From Oscheius dolichura (Eukaryota; Nematoda; Chromadorea; Rhabditida; Rhabditidae): 64,000 nt of DNA. Each line of letters starts with the position of its first letter. Within the stretch, counting starts at the first letter, position 1. Position numbers and translations under genes: made by a program. Positions 1 to 11,361 of the stretch are shown here, one piece after another. Below the pieces are notes generated by a model. That model saw only the letters and a list, made by a program, of their open reading frames with translations, had not been told where the DNA came from and searched no databases. The DNA lies in NCBI GenBank assembly GCA_932521035.1, contig OW051496.1:10354001-10418000 (forward strand). The letters are read 5' to 3'.

Positions 1-3000
1 CTAAGCGGCAAGCCTAAGGAACAGAGCGGCAAGCCTAAGGAACAGAGCGGCAAGCCTAAGGAACAGAGCGGCAAGCCTAAGCAGCAGAGCGGCAAGCCTA
101 AGGAACAGAGCGGCAAGCCTAAGGAACAGAGCGGCAAGCCTAAGGAACAGAGCGGCAAGCCTAAGCAGCAGAGCGGCAAGCCTAAGCGGCAGAGCGGCAA
201 GCCTAAGCGGCAGAGCGGCAAGCCTAAGCGGCAGAGCGGCAAGCCTAAGCGGCAGAGCGGCAAGCCTAAGCGGCAGAGCGGCAAGCCTAAGCGGCAAGCC
301 TAAGGAACAGAGCGGCAAGCCTAAGCAGCAGAGCGGCAAGCCTAAGGAACAGAGCGGCAAGCCTAAGGAACAGAGCGGCAAGCCTAAGCGGCAAGCCTAA
401 GGAACAGAGCGGCAAGCCTAAGCGGCAAGCCTAAGGAACAGAGCGGCAAGCCTAAGCAGCAGAGCGGCAAGCCTAAGGAACAGAGCGGCAAGCCTAAGCG
501 GCAAGTCTAAGGAACAGAGCGGCAAGCCTAAGCGGCAAGCCTAAGGAACAGAGCGGCAAGCCTAAGGAACAGAGCGGCAAGCCTAAGGAACAGAGCGGCA
601 AGCCTAAGCGGCAAGCCTAAGGAACAGAGCGGCAAGCCTAAGGAACAGAGCGGCAAGCCTAAGCGGCAAGTCTAAGGAACAGAGCGGCAAGCCTAAGCGG
701 CAAGCCTAAGGAACAGAGCGGCAAGCCTAAGGAACAGAGCGGCAAGCCTAAGGAACAGAGCGGCAAGCCTAAGCGGCAAGCCTAAGGAACAGAGCGGCAA
801 GCCTAAGCAGCAGAGCGGCAAGCCTAAGAAACAGAGCGGCAAGCCTAAGCAGCAGAGCGGCAAGCCTAAGCGGCAGAGCGGCAAGCCTAAGCGGCAGAGC
901 GGCAAGCCTAAGGAACAGAGCGCCAAGCCTAAGGAACAGAGCGGCAAGCCTAAGCGGCAGAGCGGCAAGCCTAAGGAACAGAGCGGCAAGCCTAAGCAGC
1001 AGAGCGGCAAGCCTAAGCAGCAGAGCGGCAAGCCTAAGCGGCAGAGCGGCAGAGCGGCAAGCCTAAGGAACAGAGCGGCAAGCCTAAGCGGCAAGCCTAA
1101 GGAACAGAGCGGCAAGCCTAAGCAGCAGAGCGGCAAGCCTAAGGAACAGAGCGGCAAGCCTAAGCGGCAGAGCGGCAAGCCTAAGGAACAGAGCGGCAAG
1201 CCTAAGCGGCAGAGCGGCAGAGCGGCAAGCCTAAGCGGCAGAGCGGCAGAGCGGCAAGCCTAAGCGGCAGAGCGGCAAGCCTAAGCGGCAGAGCGGCAGA
1301 GCGGCAAGCCTAAGGAACAGAGCGGCAAGCCTAAGCGGCAAGCCTAAGGAACAGAGCGGCAAGCCTAAGGAACAGAGCGGCAAGCCTAAGCGGCAAGCCT
1401 AAGGAACAGAGCGGCAAGCCTAAGGAACAGAGCGGCAAGCCTAAGGAACAGAGCGGCAAGCCTAAGCGGCAGAGCGGCAAGCCTAAGGAACAGAGCGGCA
1501 AGCCTAAGCGGCAGAGCGGCAAGCCTAAGCGGCAGAGCGGCAGAGCGGCAAGCCTAAGGAACAGAGCGGCAAGCCTAAGCGGCAAGCCTAAGGAACAGAG
1601 CGGCAAGCCTAAGCAGCAGAGCGGCAAGCCTAAGGAACAGAGCGGCAAGCCTAAGCGGCAGAGCGGCAAGCCTAAGCGGCAGAGCGGCAAGCCTAAGCGG
1701 CAGAGCGGCAGAGCGGCAAGCCTAAGCGGCAGAGCGGCAGAGCGGCAAGCCTAAGCGGCAGAGCGGCAGAGCGGCAAGCCTAAGCGGCAGAGCGGCAAGC
1801 CTAAGCGGCAGAGCGGCAGAGCGGCAAGCCTAAGGAACAGAGCGGCAAGCCTAAGCGGCAAGCCTAAGGAACAGAGCGGCAAGCCTAAGGAACAGAGCGG
1901 CAAGCCTAAGCGGCAAGCCTAAGGAACAGAGCGGCAAGCCTAAGGAACAGAGCGGCAAGCCTAAGGAACAGAGCGGCAAGCCTAAGCGGCAGAGCGGCAA
2001 GCCTAAGGAACAGAGCGGCAAGCCTAAGCGGCAAGCCTAAGGAACAGAGCGGCAAGCCTAAGCAGCAGAGCGGCAAGCCTAAGGAACAGAGCGGCAAGCC
2101 TAAGGAACAGAGCGGCAAGCCTAAGCGGCAGAGCGGCAAGCCTAAGGAACAGAGCGGCAAGCCTAAGCGGCAAGCCTAAGGAACAGAGCGGCAAGCCTAA
2201 GGAACAGAGCGGCAAGCCTAAGGAACAGAGCGGCAAGCCTAAGCGGCAAGCCTAAGGAACAGAGCGGCAAGCCTAAGGAACAGAGCGGCAAGCCTAAGGA
2301 ACAGAGCGGCAAGCCTAAGCAGCAGAGCGGCAAGCCTAAGGAACAGAGCGGCAAGCCTAAGCGGCAAGCCTAAGGAACAGAGCGGCAAGCCTAAGGAACA
2401 GAGCGGCAAGCCTAAGGAACAGAGCGGCAAGCCTAAGCAGCAGAGCGGCAAGCCTAAGCGGCAGAGCGGCAAGCCTAAGCGGCAGAGCGGCAAGCCTAAG
2501 CGGCAGAGCGGCAAGCCTAAGCGGCAAGCCTAAGGAACAGAGCGGCAAGCCTAAGGAACAGAGCGGCAAGCCTAAGCGGCAAGCCTAAGGAACAGAGCGG
2601 CAAGCCTAAGGAACAGAGCGGCAAGCCTAAGGAACAGAGCGGCAAGCCTAAGCGGCAAGCCTAAGGAACAGAGCGGCAAGCCTAAGCAGCAGAGCGGCAA
2701 GCCTAAGGAACAGAGCGGCAAGCCTAAGCAGCAGAGCGGCAAGCCTAAGCGGCAGAGCGGCAAGCCTAAGCGGCAGAGCGGCAAGCCTAAGGAACAGAGC
2801 GCCAAGCCTAAGGAACAGAGCGGCAAGCCTAAGCGGCAGAGCGGCAAGCCTAAGGAACAGAGCGGCAAGCCTAAGCAGCAGAGCGGCAAGCCTAAGCAGC
2901 AGAGCGGCAAGCCTAAGCGGCAGAGCGGCAAGCCTAAGGAACAGAGCGGCAAGCCTAAGCAGCAGAGCGGCAAGCCTAAGGAACAGAGCGGCAAGCCTAA

Positions 3001-4656
3001 GCGGCAGAGCGGCAAGCCTAAGGAACAGAGCGGCAAGCCTAAGCGGCAGAGCGGCAAGCCTAAGCGGCAGAGCGGCAGAGCGGCAAGCCTAAGGAACAGA
3101 GCGGCAAGCCTAAGCGGCAAGCCTAAGGAACAGAGCGGCAAGCCTAAGCAGCAGAGCGGCAAGCCTAAGGAACAGAGCGGCAAGCCTAAGCGGCAGAGCG
3201 GCAAGCCTAAGCGGCAGAGCGGCAAGCCTAAGCGGCAGAGCGGCAGAGCGGCAAGCCTAAGCGGCAGAGCGGCAGAGCGGCAAGCCTAAGCGGCAGAGCG
3301 GCAGAGCGGCAAGCCTAAGCGGCAGAGCGGCAAGCCTAAGCGGCAGAGCGGCAGAGCGGCAAGCCTAAGGAACAGAGCGGCAAGCCTAAGCGGCAAGCCT
3401 AAGGAACAGAGCGGCAAGCCTAAGGAACAGAGCGGCAAGCCTAAGCGGCAAGCCTAAGGAACAGAGCGGCAAGCCTAAGGAACAGAGCGGCAAGCCTAAG
3501 GAACAGAGCGGCAAGCCTAAGCGGCAGAGCGGCAAGCCTAAGGAACAGAGCGGCAAGCCTAAGCGGCAAGCCTAAGGAACAGAGCGGCAAGCCTAAGCAG
3601 CAGAGCGGCAAGCCTAAGGAACAGAGCGGCAAGCCTAAGGAACAGAGCGGCAAGCCTAAGCGGCAGAGCGGCAAGCCTAAGGAACAGAGCGGCAAGCCTA
3701 AGCGGCAAGCCTAAGGAACAGAGCGGCAAGCCTAAGGAACAGAGCGGCAAGCCTAAGGAACAGAGCGGCAAGCCTAAGCGGCAAGCCTAAGGAACAGAGC
3801 GGCAAGCCTAAGGAACAGAGCGGCAAGCCTAAGGAACAGAGCGGCAAGCCTAAGCAGCAGAGCGGCAAGCCTAAGGAACAGAGCGGCAAGCCTAAGCGGC
3901 AAGCCTAAGGAACAGAGCGGCAAGCCTAAGGAACAGAGCGGCAAGCCTAAGGAACAGAGCGGCAAGCCTAAGCAGCAGAGCGGCAAGCCTAAGCGGCAGA
4001 GCGGCAAGCCTAAGCGGCAGAGCGGCAAGCCTAAGCGGCAGAGCGGCAAGCCTAAGCGGCAAGCCTAAGGAACAGAGCGGCAAGCCTAAGGAACAGAGCG
4101 GCAAGCCTAAGCGGCAAGCCTAAGGAACAGAGCGGCAAGCCTAAGGAACAGAGCGGCAAGCCTAAGGAACAGAGCGGCAAGCCTAAGCGGCAAGCCTAAG
4201 GAACAGAGCGGCAAGCCTAAGCAGCAGAGCGGCAAGCCTAAGGAACAGAGCGGCAAGCCTAAGCAGCAGAGCGGCAAGCCTAAGCGGCAGAGCGGCAAGC
4301 CTAAGCGGCAGAGCGGCAAGCCTAAGGAACAGAGCGCCAAGCCTAAGGAACAGAGCGGCAAGCCTAAGCGGCAGAGCGGCAAGCCTAAGGAACAGAGCGG
4401 CAAGCCTAAGCAGCAGAGCGGCAAGCCTAAGCAGCAGAGCGGCAAGCCTAAGCGGCAGAGCGGCAAGCCTAAGGAACAGAGCGGCAAGCCTAAGCAGCAG
4501 AGCGGCAAGCCTAAGGAACAGAGCGGCAAGCCTAAGCGGCAGAGCGGCAAGCCTAAGGAACAGAGCGGCAAGCCTAAGCGGCAGAGCGGCAAGCCTAAGC
4601 GGCAGAGCGGCAGAGCGGCAAGCCTAAGGAACAGAGCGGCAAGCCTAAGCAGCAGA
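1..4656. repeat. GCCTAA-bearing satellite array
   Basis: A continuous tandem array that runs off the left edge. It is built from a 13-mer, GCGGCAAGCCTAA, joined by zero, one or two 8-mers (GGAACAGA, GCAGCAGA or GCGGCAGA), so the usual spacing is 13, 21 or 29 bp. Each 13-mer contains GCCTAA, the complement of the nematode telomere hexamer TTAGGC. Open frames on the minus strand (leucine/cysteine/alanine repeats) are by-products of the repeat and are not treated as genes. A rare variant, CGCCAAG, occurs at about 921, 2800 and 4335. Confidence 0.97.
1400..4650. repeat. 1,535-bp higher-order repeat within the satellite
   Basis: The order of 13-mer and 8-mer modules from about 1400 to 3115 reappears from about 2935 to 4650 with a constant offset of 1,535 bp. 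For example, blocks beginning at 1906, 2024, 2163, 2239, 2357 and 2572 recur at 3441, 3559, 3698, 3774, 3892 and 4107. The offset is not a multiple of 21, so the duplication copied a long mixed stretch. The match breaks down near 4650, close to the edge of the array. Confidence 0.88.
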
Positions 4657-4690
4657 GGCAGCGGCTGCCGCTTAGGCTTGCCGCTCTGCC
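4657..4690. repeat. Strand-switched terminal satellite unit
   Basis: The array ends in a short palindrome, GGCAGCGGCTGCC (4657-4669), after which the satellite unit continues on the opposite strand up to 4690 (CGCTTAGGCTTGCCGCTCTG) before unique sequence begins. The last unit can therefore fold back on the array. Confidence 0.85.
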
Positions 4691-4844
4691 TTGGCGCCTC
4701 TCTGCCGGGCAACTCTTACTGGCGCTTTTCCCAAAATTACCAGTGATTCCGATAGAAATGACACACTGAAAAGAATTAAACAAAGCCGATATTTGTCAAG
4801 AAGCGTTGATATCAATTCATTCGCAGCCCTTCTTGGTCAATAGG

Positions 4845-5865
4845 ATGTCGGTTAGCACTTGTGGTGAGCTGTACTTACGCCACCTTCATAAGGAAGGCTA
4901 TCCGGCTACAGCGGACGACCGGATCCAACTGAATAGCAAATTCTATACTGATAATGGTTATAAGGGATGTGAAAGAAACGCTGCGCGAAGGGCCGTCTCT
5001 CGTTTTAATGAACTTGTCGAGGTTATTATATTTTCTTTCTCTCTCACAATTCTGTCATCTTCAGGCAGGCGCTCCTCCCGTTTGGATGGAGAATTGCCCT
5101 GAGCTGAAGAAAATGTTTGATGCGGTGGTTGCTGATTATCAGATGAAATATCCGAGGGGAAAGGAGACGACGAAGGGGACGGTCGAGAAGGAGGACCACA
5201 CGTTGGAGAGGAAGAAAGAGGTGGTCAAGAGAGAAAGCCACGCTGAAGACGGTTTGGATAAGTAAGAACCCAACAGTAATCGACTATTTTAGACGATGCT
5301 CTGTTCCAGTCTTTGCTGACTCTGCCTAAAAGGCAGAAAATGTCGGGCGGTGAAGAGAAAACGGGGAAGGAGAAGGCGGAAGTGAGCGAGGATATGATGA
5401 AGATGAAGAAGAATTGGGAGACGGCTACGAGGGAATTGGAAGAAGAGAAGAAAAAGAACCGCGAGATGGAGGCCAACATGGAGGACGAGATCAACTTGAT
5501 GAAGAATCAGGTAAATGACGGATTGGAAGAAAAAAACTGACCGGAACATGGAGTATAATCCCTTTTTTTCAGGTGAGCAATCTGTCCCGTTCACTGGACG
5601 AAGCCAACCAGGCCAAGGAACAGATGAAGACGGAAATGGAGGACCGACGGGGCCCGGATTGCGAATTGAAGAAGAAATACCGAGAAATGGAGAAGGTCGT
5701 CCAGATGAAGGACGAGACGATTGCCCAGCTGCAGAAGGTCGTCCGTGACAAGGATGATCAAATTCAAATTTTCGTCCAAATGCAGAAGACCATAAATAAA
5801 TTGACCGGCGTAAGCTTTGTTCTTCTAACGTTGATTACGGTATTTATAGGCTTCGTCCCGCTAGG
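4845..5865 (+). CDS. Unrecognised coiled-coil protein, five exons
   Basis: I do not recognise the family. Exons by phase matching: 4845-5021, 5065-5251, 5293-5510, 5573-5809 and 5851-5865; introns are 41-62 nt. The N-terminal 90 residues look globular (a segment ending MFDAVVADYQMKYPRGKE). They are followed by about 170 residues of Lys/Glu/Met-rich coiled coil; exon 4 ends IFVQMQKTINKLTG and exon 5 encodes ASSR then stop. The second donor is uncertain: the stronger GTAAGA at 5262 leads quickly to a stop, while GTTTGG at 5252 keeps the coiled-coil frame open. An AATAAA lies at 6119. The start at 4845 was chosen because a CAG acceptor-like site lies shortly upstream and no signal peptide is seen. 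It is the first gene to the right of the satellite. Confidence 0.62.
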
Positions 5866-6563
5866 CCATGGTACAAATTTATCCAGCAGACTCTGTAAAA
5901 ACAATGAATAATGTTTTATCTCTTGTCTTCTTTCTTTTTTTTTCGAAAATTATTTTTTGGTTTTACTTTATTTTTACTTCACTTTGGTCTTTCTCTAACG
6001 AACAATATTGTCTTACTCGTAGATGGGTACTTCGAGTTATTGCCCTATTACGGTAACGGCACTGCCCCCCGCGGGATTGCTCGAGTCTTACAGAGACTGA
6101 CTCATAAATGTTTCCTTGAATAAACAAGAGAGGTACTACAGATTACTGTAGAGTGATTACCGGTCAATTTGAAAAGGAAAACGAGAATGAACCAATGTCT
6201 GAAAGTGGGCAGGTTTCAAGGCGACTTTATTAGGAACGCTTCTTTTCTCAAAGCTGTTTATGAGTTGAGCCTTTTTCGCCGTTCTTGGGTTTACGCCTAA
6301 ATTATCCGAAAAGGTATAATCTCTAAAAAGTATCGCATCACAAGGGCTGTGCTATGTTTTGGAGCAGTTATGGCAATTGGTAATTCTATCGAGACTGTTT
6401 CGTTACTTATTACTCATTTCTCACCACAAAACCAAATTTTTCGGTCGTAGTTTCTAAAAACTTGCGCCCGGAATTGGCCATACCTCTACGTGAAAAAATC
6501 GGGAAATAAGGGCCCAGAACCAGAAATACGTCTCATAAAACATTTAAAAATTGATATTTTCAG
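5866..6563. other. 3' UTR and intergenic sequence
   Basis: The stretch holds the presumed 3' UTR of the coiled-coil gene, T-rich tracts around 5930-5960, and several copies of the short palindrome TACNGTA (about 6048 and 6138). I see no convincing gene. Confidence 0.4.
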
Positions 6564-6803
6564 ATTCTGTTCGGCCCGTCGGAGCCGGCTACGATGTCGC
6601 CGAGTTTTGCTGAGAATGACTGTCTCCTGGTCAGCCACCTCGTCCGCCACTCGCCTTACACCCGGGCCTAGTTGGCCGCTTCCCGTACCGAATACTGGAA
6701 GATCGACCTCGGCACGGCAGTCGACGACCAGCCGGTCCGGATCCAGCGTGAGCCGATCGCATCCCCCCGGAAAAGCCCTGATTACAGTAACTCTGCTCCC
6801 TAG
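6564..6803 (+). pseudogene. Exon-like open frame broken by one TAG
   Basis: After a good acceptor (ATATTTTCAG ending at 6563) a frame begins ILFGPSEPATMSP and runs 35 codons to a TAG at 6669-6671. It then continues in the same frame for 43 more codons (including RTEYWKIDLG) to TAG at 6801-6803. Composition on both sides of the first stop looks coding. It may be a decayed last exon, or the 30-nt stretch from GTCCGC to CCTAG may be an extremely small intron that preserves the frame. I found no upstream exon that fits, and I do not recognise the product. Confidence 0.3.
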
Positions 6804-6882
6804 ACATCTGATATAAAAAACAAACAGTTTTATTTTATCGAAAAGTACATTTTAAGAGAGACAAAAAGATAGAAAGGAAAGT

Positions 6883-9248
6883 CTAGACGGGGAGCTCGCA
6901 GCTGTCGGAGGTCTCAGCCCCCGAAGCGATAAAGTCTCCCCGGAGGTGAATCTCCGTCCGGCTACAGTAGACATAGACCACCGGGCGGAGGACATCCGAC
7001 TCCTGGCTGTCGACAGTAGCCCAGATGGAGTCGCCTTCCCGTCGAATGTCTCGTCCATTCTTCAGTAGCCACTGCTCAAAGAGCAAAGTCTCCGGGGCGC
7101 GATCTCTATAAACAGATATTGTTAACTGATCGAAGTATTCAATGGCGCAGTGCGATGTGGAGCGCGGGTCAAGTAAAACATCGCGGGTTCCATCTCCGCC
7201 ATCGAAAATCAGTTTTTGCTTTTAAAAAAAAAGATACCTATAGATGTAAATGTGCTGAACAATCGCAAACAGCCTCCGATTGTACAGTTGAATGGCGTTG
7301 ATGACGACCTGGAGGGGGGTGGCCGTCAGATAGACGCACGGATTGTAGTGAGCAAACTGGCTGACATCCTCGGAGCCGTAGTCGAATCGTCCACAAATCG
7401 GAATATTTCCCAGCTGGCGATAGTAGACCGCTTCCAGTGGCAGCGCATACGCGGTGTTCATAATGTACTGGGCACAATTTACTTGCTAAAGATTATAATT
7501 TTATATTGTAGGGGGGAAAATGGAGACGAACCCGTAAGAAGAGATCAAATTCTTCCAGAGTTGCTCCCCAAGTACGGACATCACAATCCGTCTGGACTTT
7601 GACCTTCTTCACTTTGTATTGAATCTTCTGGTAGTGGTCGTTGGCCACGTCGGACAGCTCGAAACGGCCCAGAGCCTGAAAAATAACCATTTTAAGGGGA
7701 AAAATCGGATAAAAATGAGCAGAAATGGAGCTGGCATAGCGGCAAAGGGGTCCAAAAGGCTTGGAATCCATCTGGGGCCATTTACAACCATTCTAGAGGT
7801 CCAGACCGGAAAAAAAGAGCCCCAAACTCTTCAGAAACCTTCCTAACACTAGAAAACAACCATAGGAAGACAAATGAGAAGTGAAAATCCCACTAAAGAC
7901 TGTCTGAGCAAATGGGATCCGGCCAGGAACCGGGATTTTGAACCGGGAATGATCTAGCCCTCTTAGACTGCTGGCAAATTGTATCTCTTTAATTTGAGGA
8001 TCAATTCGCTTCAGGACCCATTTCAAATGTTTAAACCCACCTACAGTTCTTTTCCAGAAAATATGACTACGGGTGGCAAAACATTCCTCATTACCTTTTG
8101 ACCAAAAGTGATCGGGATTTTCGATTTCCAGTCGATATTTCTTCGCCGTTTGGCCAAAAGGTCCCGAAGAGACAAATCTACCGTAACCCTATTTTTGGAA
8201 ACGGTCTATATCCTGTCCTAGATCCTGTTGTTCAGGTCCTAAAGCGAACAGCGGAAGGGTTAGACCGTTTTCCCGAGAAATCCCGAAAAAAGGACTAAAG
8301 TGAACCTTAAAAATGATGATAAATTCCTGATAGGTGAACGGCTTCTCGCGGACGACGTGTTCCGGCAGCCATCGGATCCCGTGCTTCGTATGTAGATTGT
8401 AGATAAACGAGAGGAGGCCGTTGTCAATCGAGACGTAGAGCACCAGGAGGGGGAAGTCCAGCCGGCAGTTGTTGGTCATCTTCTCGTTCAGGAGGCGACA
8501 CGTCGCCGACAGCGCCACAAACTCTTCGAGATTCAGCTTGTCCACCAGTTTTTGTAGAGCTTTTTCCGGAAGAAGGGACAAATTATGCGGACTCGTCGGT
8601 GGCGGGAACTCGCCCGGGTCAAATTCGACTTGTTCACTTTCTTGCGTCGTGTCGAGATCCTCTGAAAAGATTTTAATTATTAGTCAGTCGTCTGGAGCGA
8701 TTCTGAATGGGTCCTGACGCGAATCAGAGAGCCTCTTTGTTGTGAGACCCATCAAACTAGTCCTATTTCTCTTACAGTAAATTTAAAGGGCCGGGAAGTA
8801 ATGTCAAGCCTTTGAAAGGCTTCTACCCGGGTCCCGAGAAGATTTAGAGGTCTCCAATCGTTCCAGGACCATTACAAAGATCTATTTCTCCCAACAAAAC
8901 GGCCAGTAGTCCCAAATTCTCGCGCAAAAGTGTCCCAAAGCGAAAAAAAGAGGTTGTCGCTTTTTTAAAACACGTGGCTTCCCTTCGAGACCCCTGTTCC
9001 TCTACCCAGGGTTGTATAAAAGGCGATAGCGTACCATTTGATTCAATGGCAGTCTCGGTGGAGGAGCGCCGACATCCTCGCATCAGAAGTCCAAGGGAAT
9101 TGTCATAGAACAGCTTCCAAACACCCATGGCGATGGCAGCAGAGAGAAGAATGAGAAACGAAGCTGTCTGGCTGTTGTCTAGTCGTTGACAAGAATTGAC
9201 TAGGTACATTTCAGAGAAATTCTCATCTAGACGTTGTTCTGGTCGCAT
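6883..9248 (-). CDS. F-box protein with N-terminal membrane segment
   Basis: Five exons on the minus strand join in phase: 9248-9035, 8661-8306, 7675-7532, 7485-7238 and 7105-6883. Exon 1 encodes a hydrophobic stretch (ASFLILLSAAIAMGVWKLFY, about residues 31-50). Exon 2 opens with an acidic linker and then an F-box (LPEKALQKLVDKLNLEEF, then ATCRLLNEKM). The rest is a likely C-terminal domain of nematode F-box proteins. F-box proteins link substrates to SKP1-cullin ubiquitin ligases; the membrane segment would tether this one, which is unusual. The start ATG lies directly after an AG acceptor, so trans-splicing is possible. An AATAAAA lies downstream on the minus strand near 6830. Intron 2 holds a family B element. 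The weakest junction is the acceptor before exon 4. Confidence 0.72.
8046..8200 (+). mobile_element. Family B foldback element, copy 1
   Basis: About 155 bp with terminal inverted repeats (TTCTTTTCCA-type left end, CCCTATTTTTGGAA right end) and an inner inverted pair around ACCTTTTGACCAAAAG and GGCCAAAAGGTCCC. It lies in intron 2 of the F-box gene and is diverged at its left end (CAGAAAATATGACTACGG). Confidence 0.85.
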
Positions 9249-10040
9249 TCTGGTAATTACTGGATAAGAACGCGGGAAAATACCGTATGATTTCAAAATT
9301 CCTCGGGGAAGGAGCCCCGGCAGTCTACGGTATCCAGGTTCTTCCCGGATTGACCGGAACTGGGGAATTTTCCCTATACCTCCCAGCAGACTCCCTATAG
9401 GCGTGTGCCCAATGATTTTTGCGACAGGGAGGCACCTGGTTGATAACCGTCCTTTTTTGGAGGGGAGATGGGTTCGGGGCAATCTAACCAGGAAAGAGCC
9501 GAAATTCTGAAGAAGAAACCGTCGGATGCCGCGGTCACAGTCAAGGAAGGCCACCTACCGTAATCTCTTGTCCTTGATATTGATCTCCACTAATTTTTCA
9601 AGACTTTTTTTAATTACTTTCCTCCCAAATTTGGTACGGTAATTTATCAGTCAATTTGATCCTGAAAAATGATCCAAAGACTCGAAGAGGCTTCTCGTTT
9701 TCTGGCGATTCCCCAGTATTTCAGTGTCTCCAGTTCAACTAGAGGGCTCCATACTTTCGTAACTAAAGCTCAGGAAGATTCGTCAGAGGGAAAAGTACCG
9801 ACAGGTGACTCGGTTCCCCGAACTGGGTATACAGTATTATGCAAAGCGGGCCCCCCTCCCTTTTGACGTAAATGATCAGCCTCGCTTGTTCAGAAACCGT
9901 CGGAGTCAAAATATCTTATTATGTAAAGTAGCAGATAGTGTCATTCTATCCGATTGGGTTATTGAACGGAATAACATGTGAGCAGCTAGAAGGAACGAGG
10001 AAAGTGTTGATAGAACAACAGATTGTGGTAAAGGCTCGGT
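9249..10040. other. Upstream region of the F-box gene
   Basis: Holds the presumed promoter of the minus-strand F-box gene. A long open frame covers 8844-9554 on the minus strand, but only its 3' part (exon 1) looks coding. No other gene seen. Confidence 0.35.
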
Positions 10041-10060
10041 CTTCGATAGTCCGATTCCCT

Positions 10061-10158
10061 GCACCCGTAAAGTCTCGTCAGAACAAACGTATAAAGGCGG
10101 CATAGTCTTGTAATTGTTTTGAATAAAGATGAGCCTGCTGCCGAGACTTTACGGGTGC
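10061..10158. mobile_element. Family A inverted-repeat element, copy 1
   Basis: Arms GCACCCGTAAAGTCTCGTCA (from 10061) and its partner (10138-10158) carry the matched change AAAGTCTC/GAGACTTT. Its loop, read on the minus strand, resembles the loop of the copy at 42220, and weaker similarity continues into both flanks. Confidence 0.85.
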
Positions 10159-10263
10159 AGGAGATTGAACTAGCCTTCTTCCGACTTGGTCCGAAATGTG
10201 AGACCAGCCTTCTTCCGACTTGGTCTCGCAACGGAGATGCGCCGCGAAATTTGAACTCGTGAC

Positions 10264-10287
10264 ATATCCGTTGGAAACGGACTATAT
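10264..10287. mobile_element. Family D right end (solo)
   Basis: TATCCGTTGGAAACGGACTA matches the right terminal repeat of the full family D elements at 10379 and 26706; a convincing left end is missing. Confidence 0.6.
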
Positions 10288-10378
10288 CAGTTACAATGTG
10301 TATTCAATTGAATTGTTTTCTAGGTTGCTGCTGATCCAAATAATAATGATTTTGCTGTAATGCCCATCGGATTTCATT

Positions 10379-10493
10379 TATAGTCCGTTTCCAACCGAAA
10401 AGACGCGTATTTTTTTCATTTTTGGTCTGTTTTGTGGCGCGAGGTTACAGAATTTACCTTTAGCCGCGGCTTTTCCGTTGGAAACCGACTATA
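10379..10493. mobile_element. Family D inverted-repeat element, copy 1
   Basis: 115 bp bounded by TATAGTCCGTTTCCAACCGA and TCCGTTGGAAACCGACTATA, near-perfect terminal inverted repeats starting and ending in TATAGTC. It resembles a small non-autonomous DNA transposon. Confidence 0.8.
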
Positions 10494-11361
10494 AGTGAGT
10501 TAGTCCACCGCAGTGGAGACAACAGGACTTTGTAAATTCGTAACTCTTCCGATCCCAAGTGCAATCCTTTCAGAAACATACCCGAGTATTAGGAAGCGTC
10601 TATACCGCTGTGTTACCCCTTCCTTTGCCATATGACTCTGCTTGTAATGTGCTTCGACCGAAAATAACGTATAGATCCTTCCTTCCCTCTTTTGAGAAGA
10701 TTTCTACCATTTTGAAGAAGGCTGCGTTTTTTTTTGCGTAATTGGCAGAGCCAATTTATCGGTGACAAATATTATGTAGAGGTGGAGAGTGCCCTTTCCT
10801 TCCAATTATCCTATTTCTCACGAGATAATTGCCAAATAATTTGGAGTTCAGGCGTTAAATCGGTAATAATGAAGAGGTATCGAAGTTTCAATATATTTTT
10901 CGTTTCGCTGTTCACGAGAAGTATATTCAGCTGGTTGCATTATAGTATGCCTTCCGCTCTGACCTGAAAATCCCAATGAAATGTATAAATCTAAAAAATT
11001 AATTAAAGTTAGGGTATTTCAGCAATCCCACAAATATTCAAATTGCTGCAATCTCGTAGGACTACAGATTCTTGCAATATGATAAGGAGTAATTCTGAAC
11101 AAAAAAATCCCCGAAGGAAATCAAAGAACAGCTTAACTGGCCATAGCAATCTTTTGACACTCAAGGAGACCCAGATGAGGACAAGAAGAACTTTCGCCTG
11201 CCCTTCTGCTGCTTATCATCTTTTTTTTGGCTACAGATTTGTACTGGAGAACTAGAACTAGAGGGGGTTAGCGATAAGAAAATGCGATATTATCTGTCGC
11301 AACTGGCTGCTCTTCTTATCATTTCTTCTCGTTCTCCTTCGAATTCATCAACCTTTTCAGG
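10494..11361. other. Intergenic region before the S28 peptidase gene
   Basis: AT-rich with short open frames only; no splice-consistent gene found. It is presumed to contain the promoter of the downstream peptidase gene. Confidence 0.35.

Noticed and set aside
1-4712. Long open frames on the minus strand through the satellite (Leu/Cys/Gly/Ala repeats)
   Set aside because: They follow directly from repeat units without stops, have no start context, signal or splice logic, and change frame wherever a 13- or 8-mer is added.
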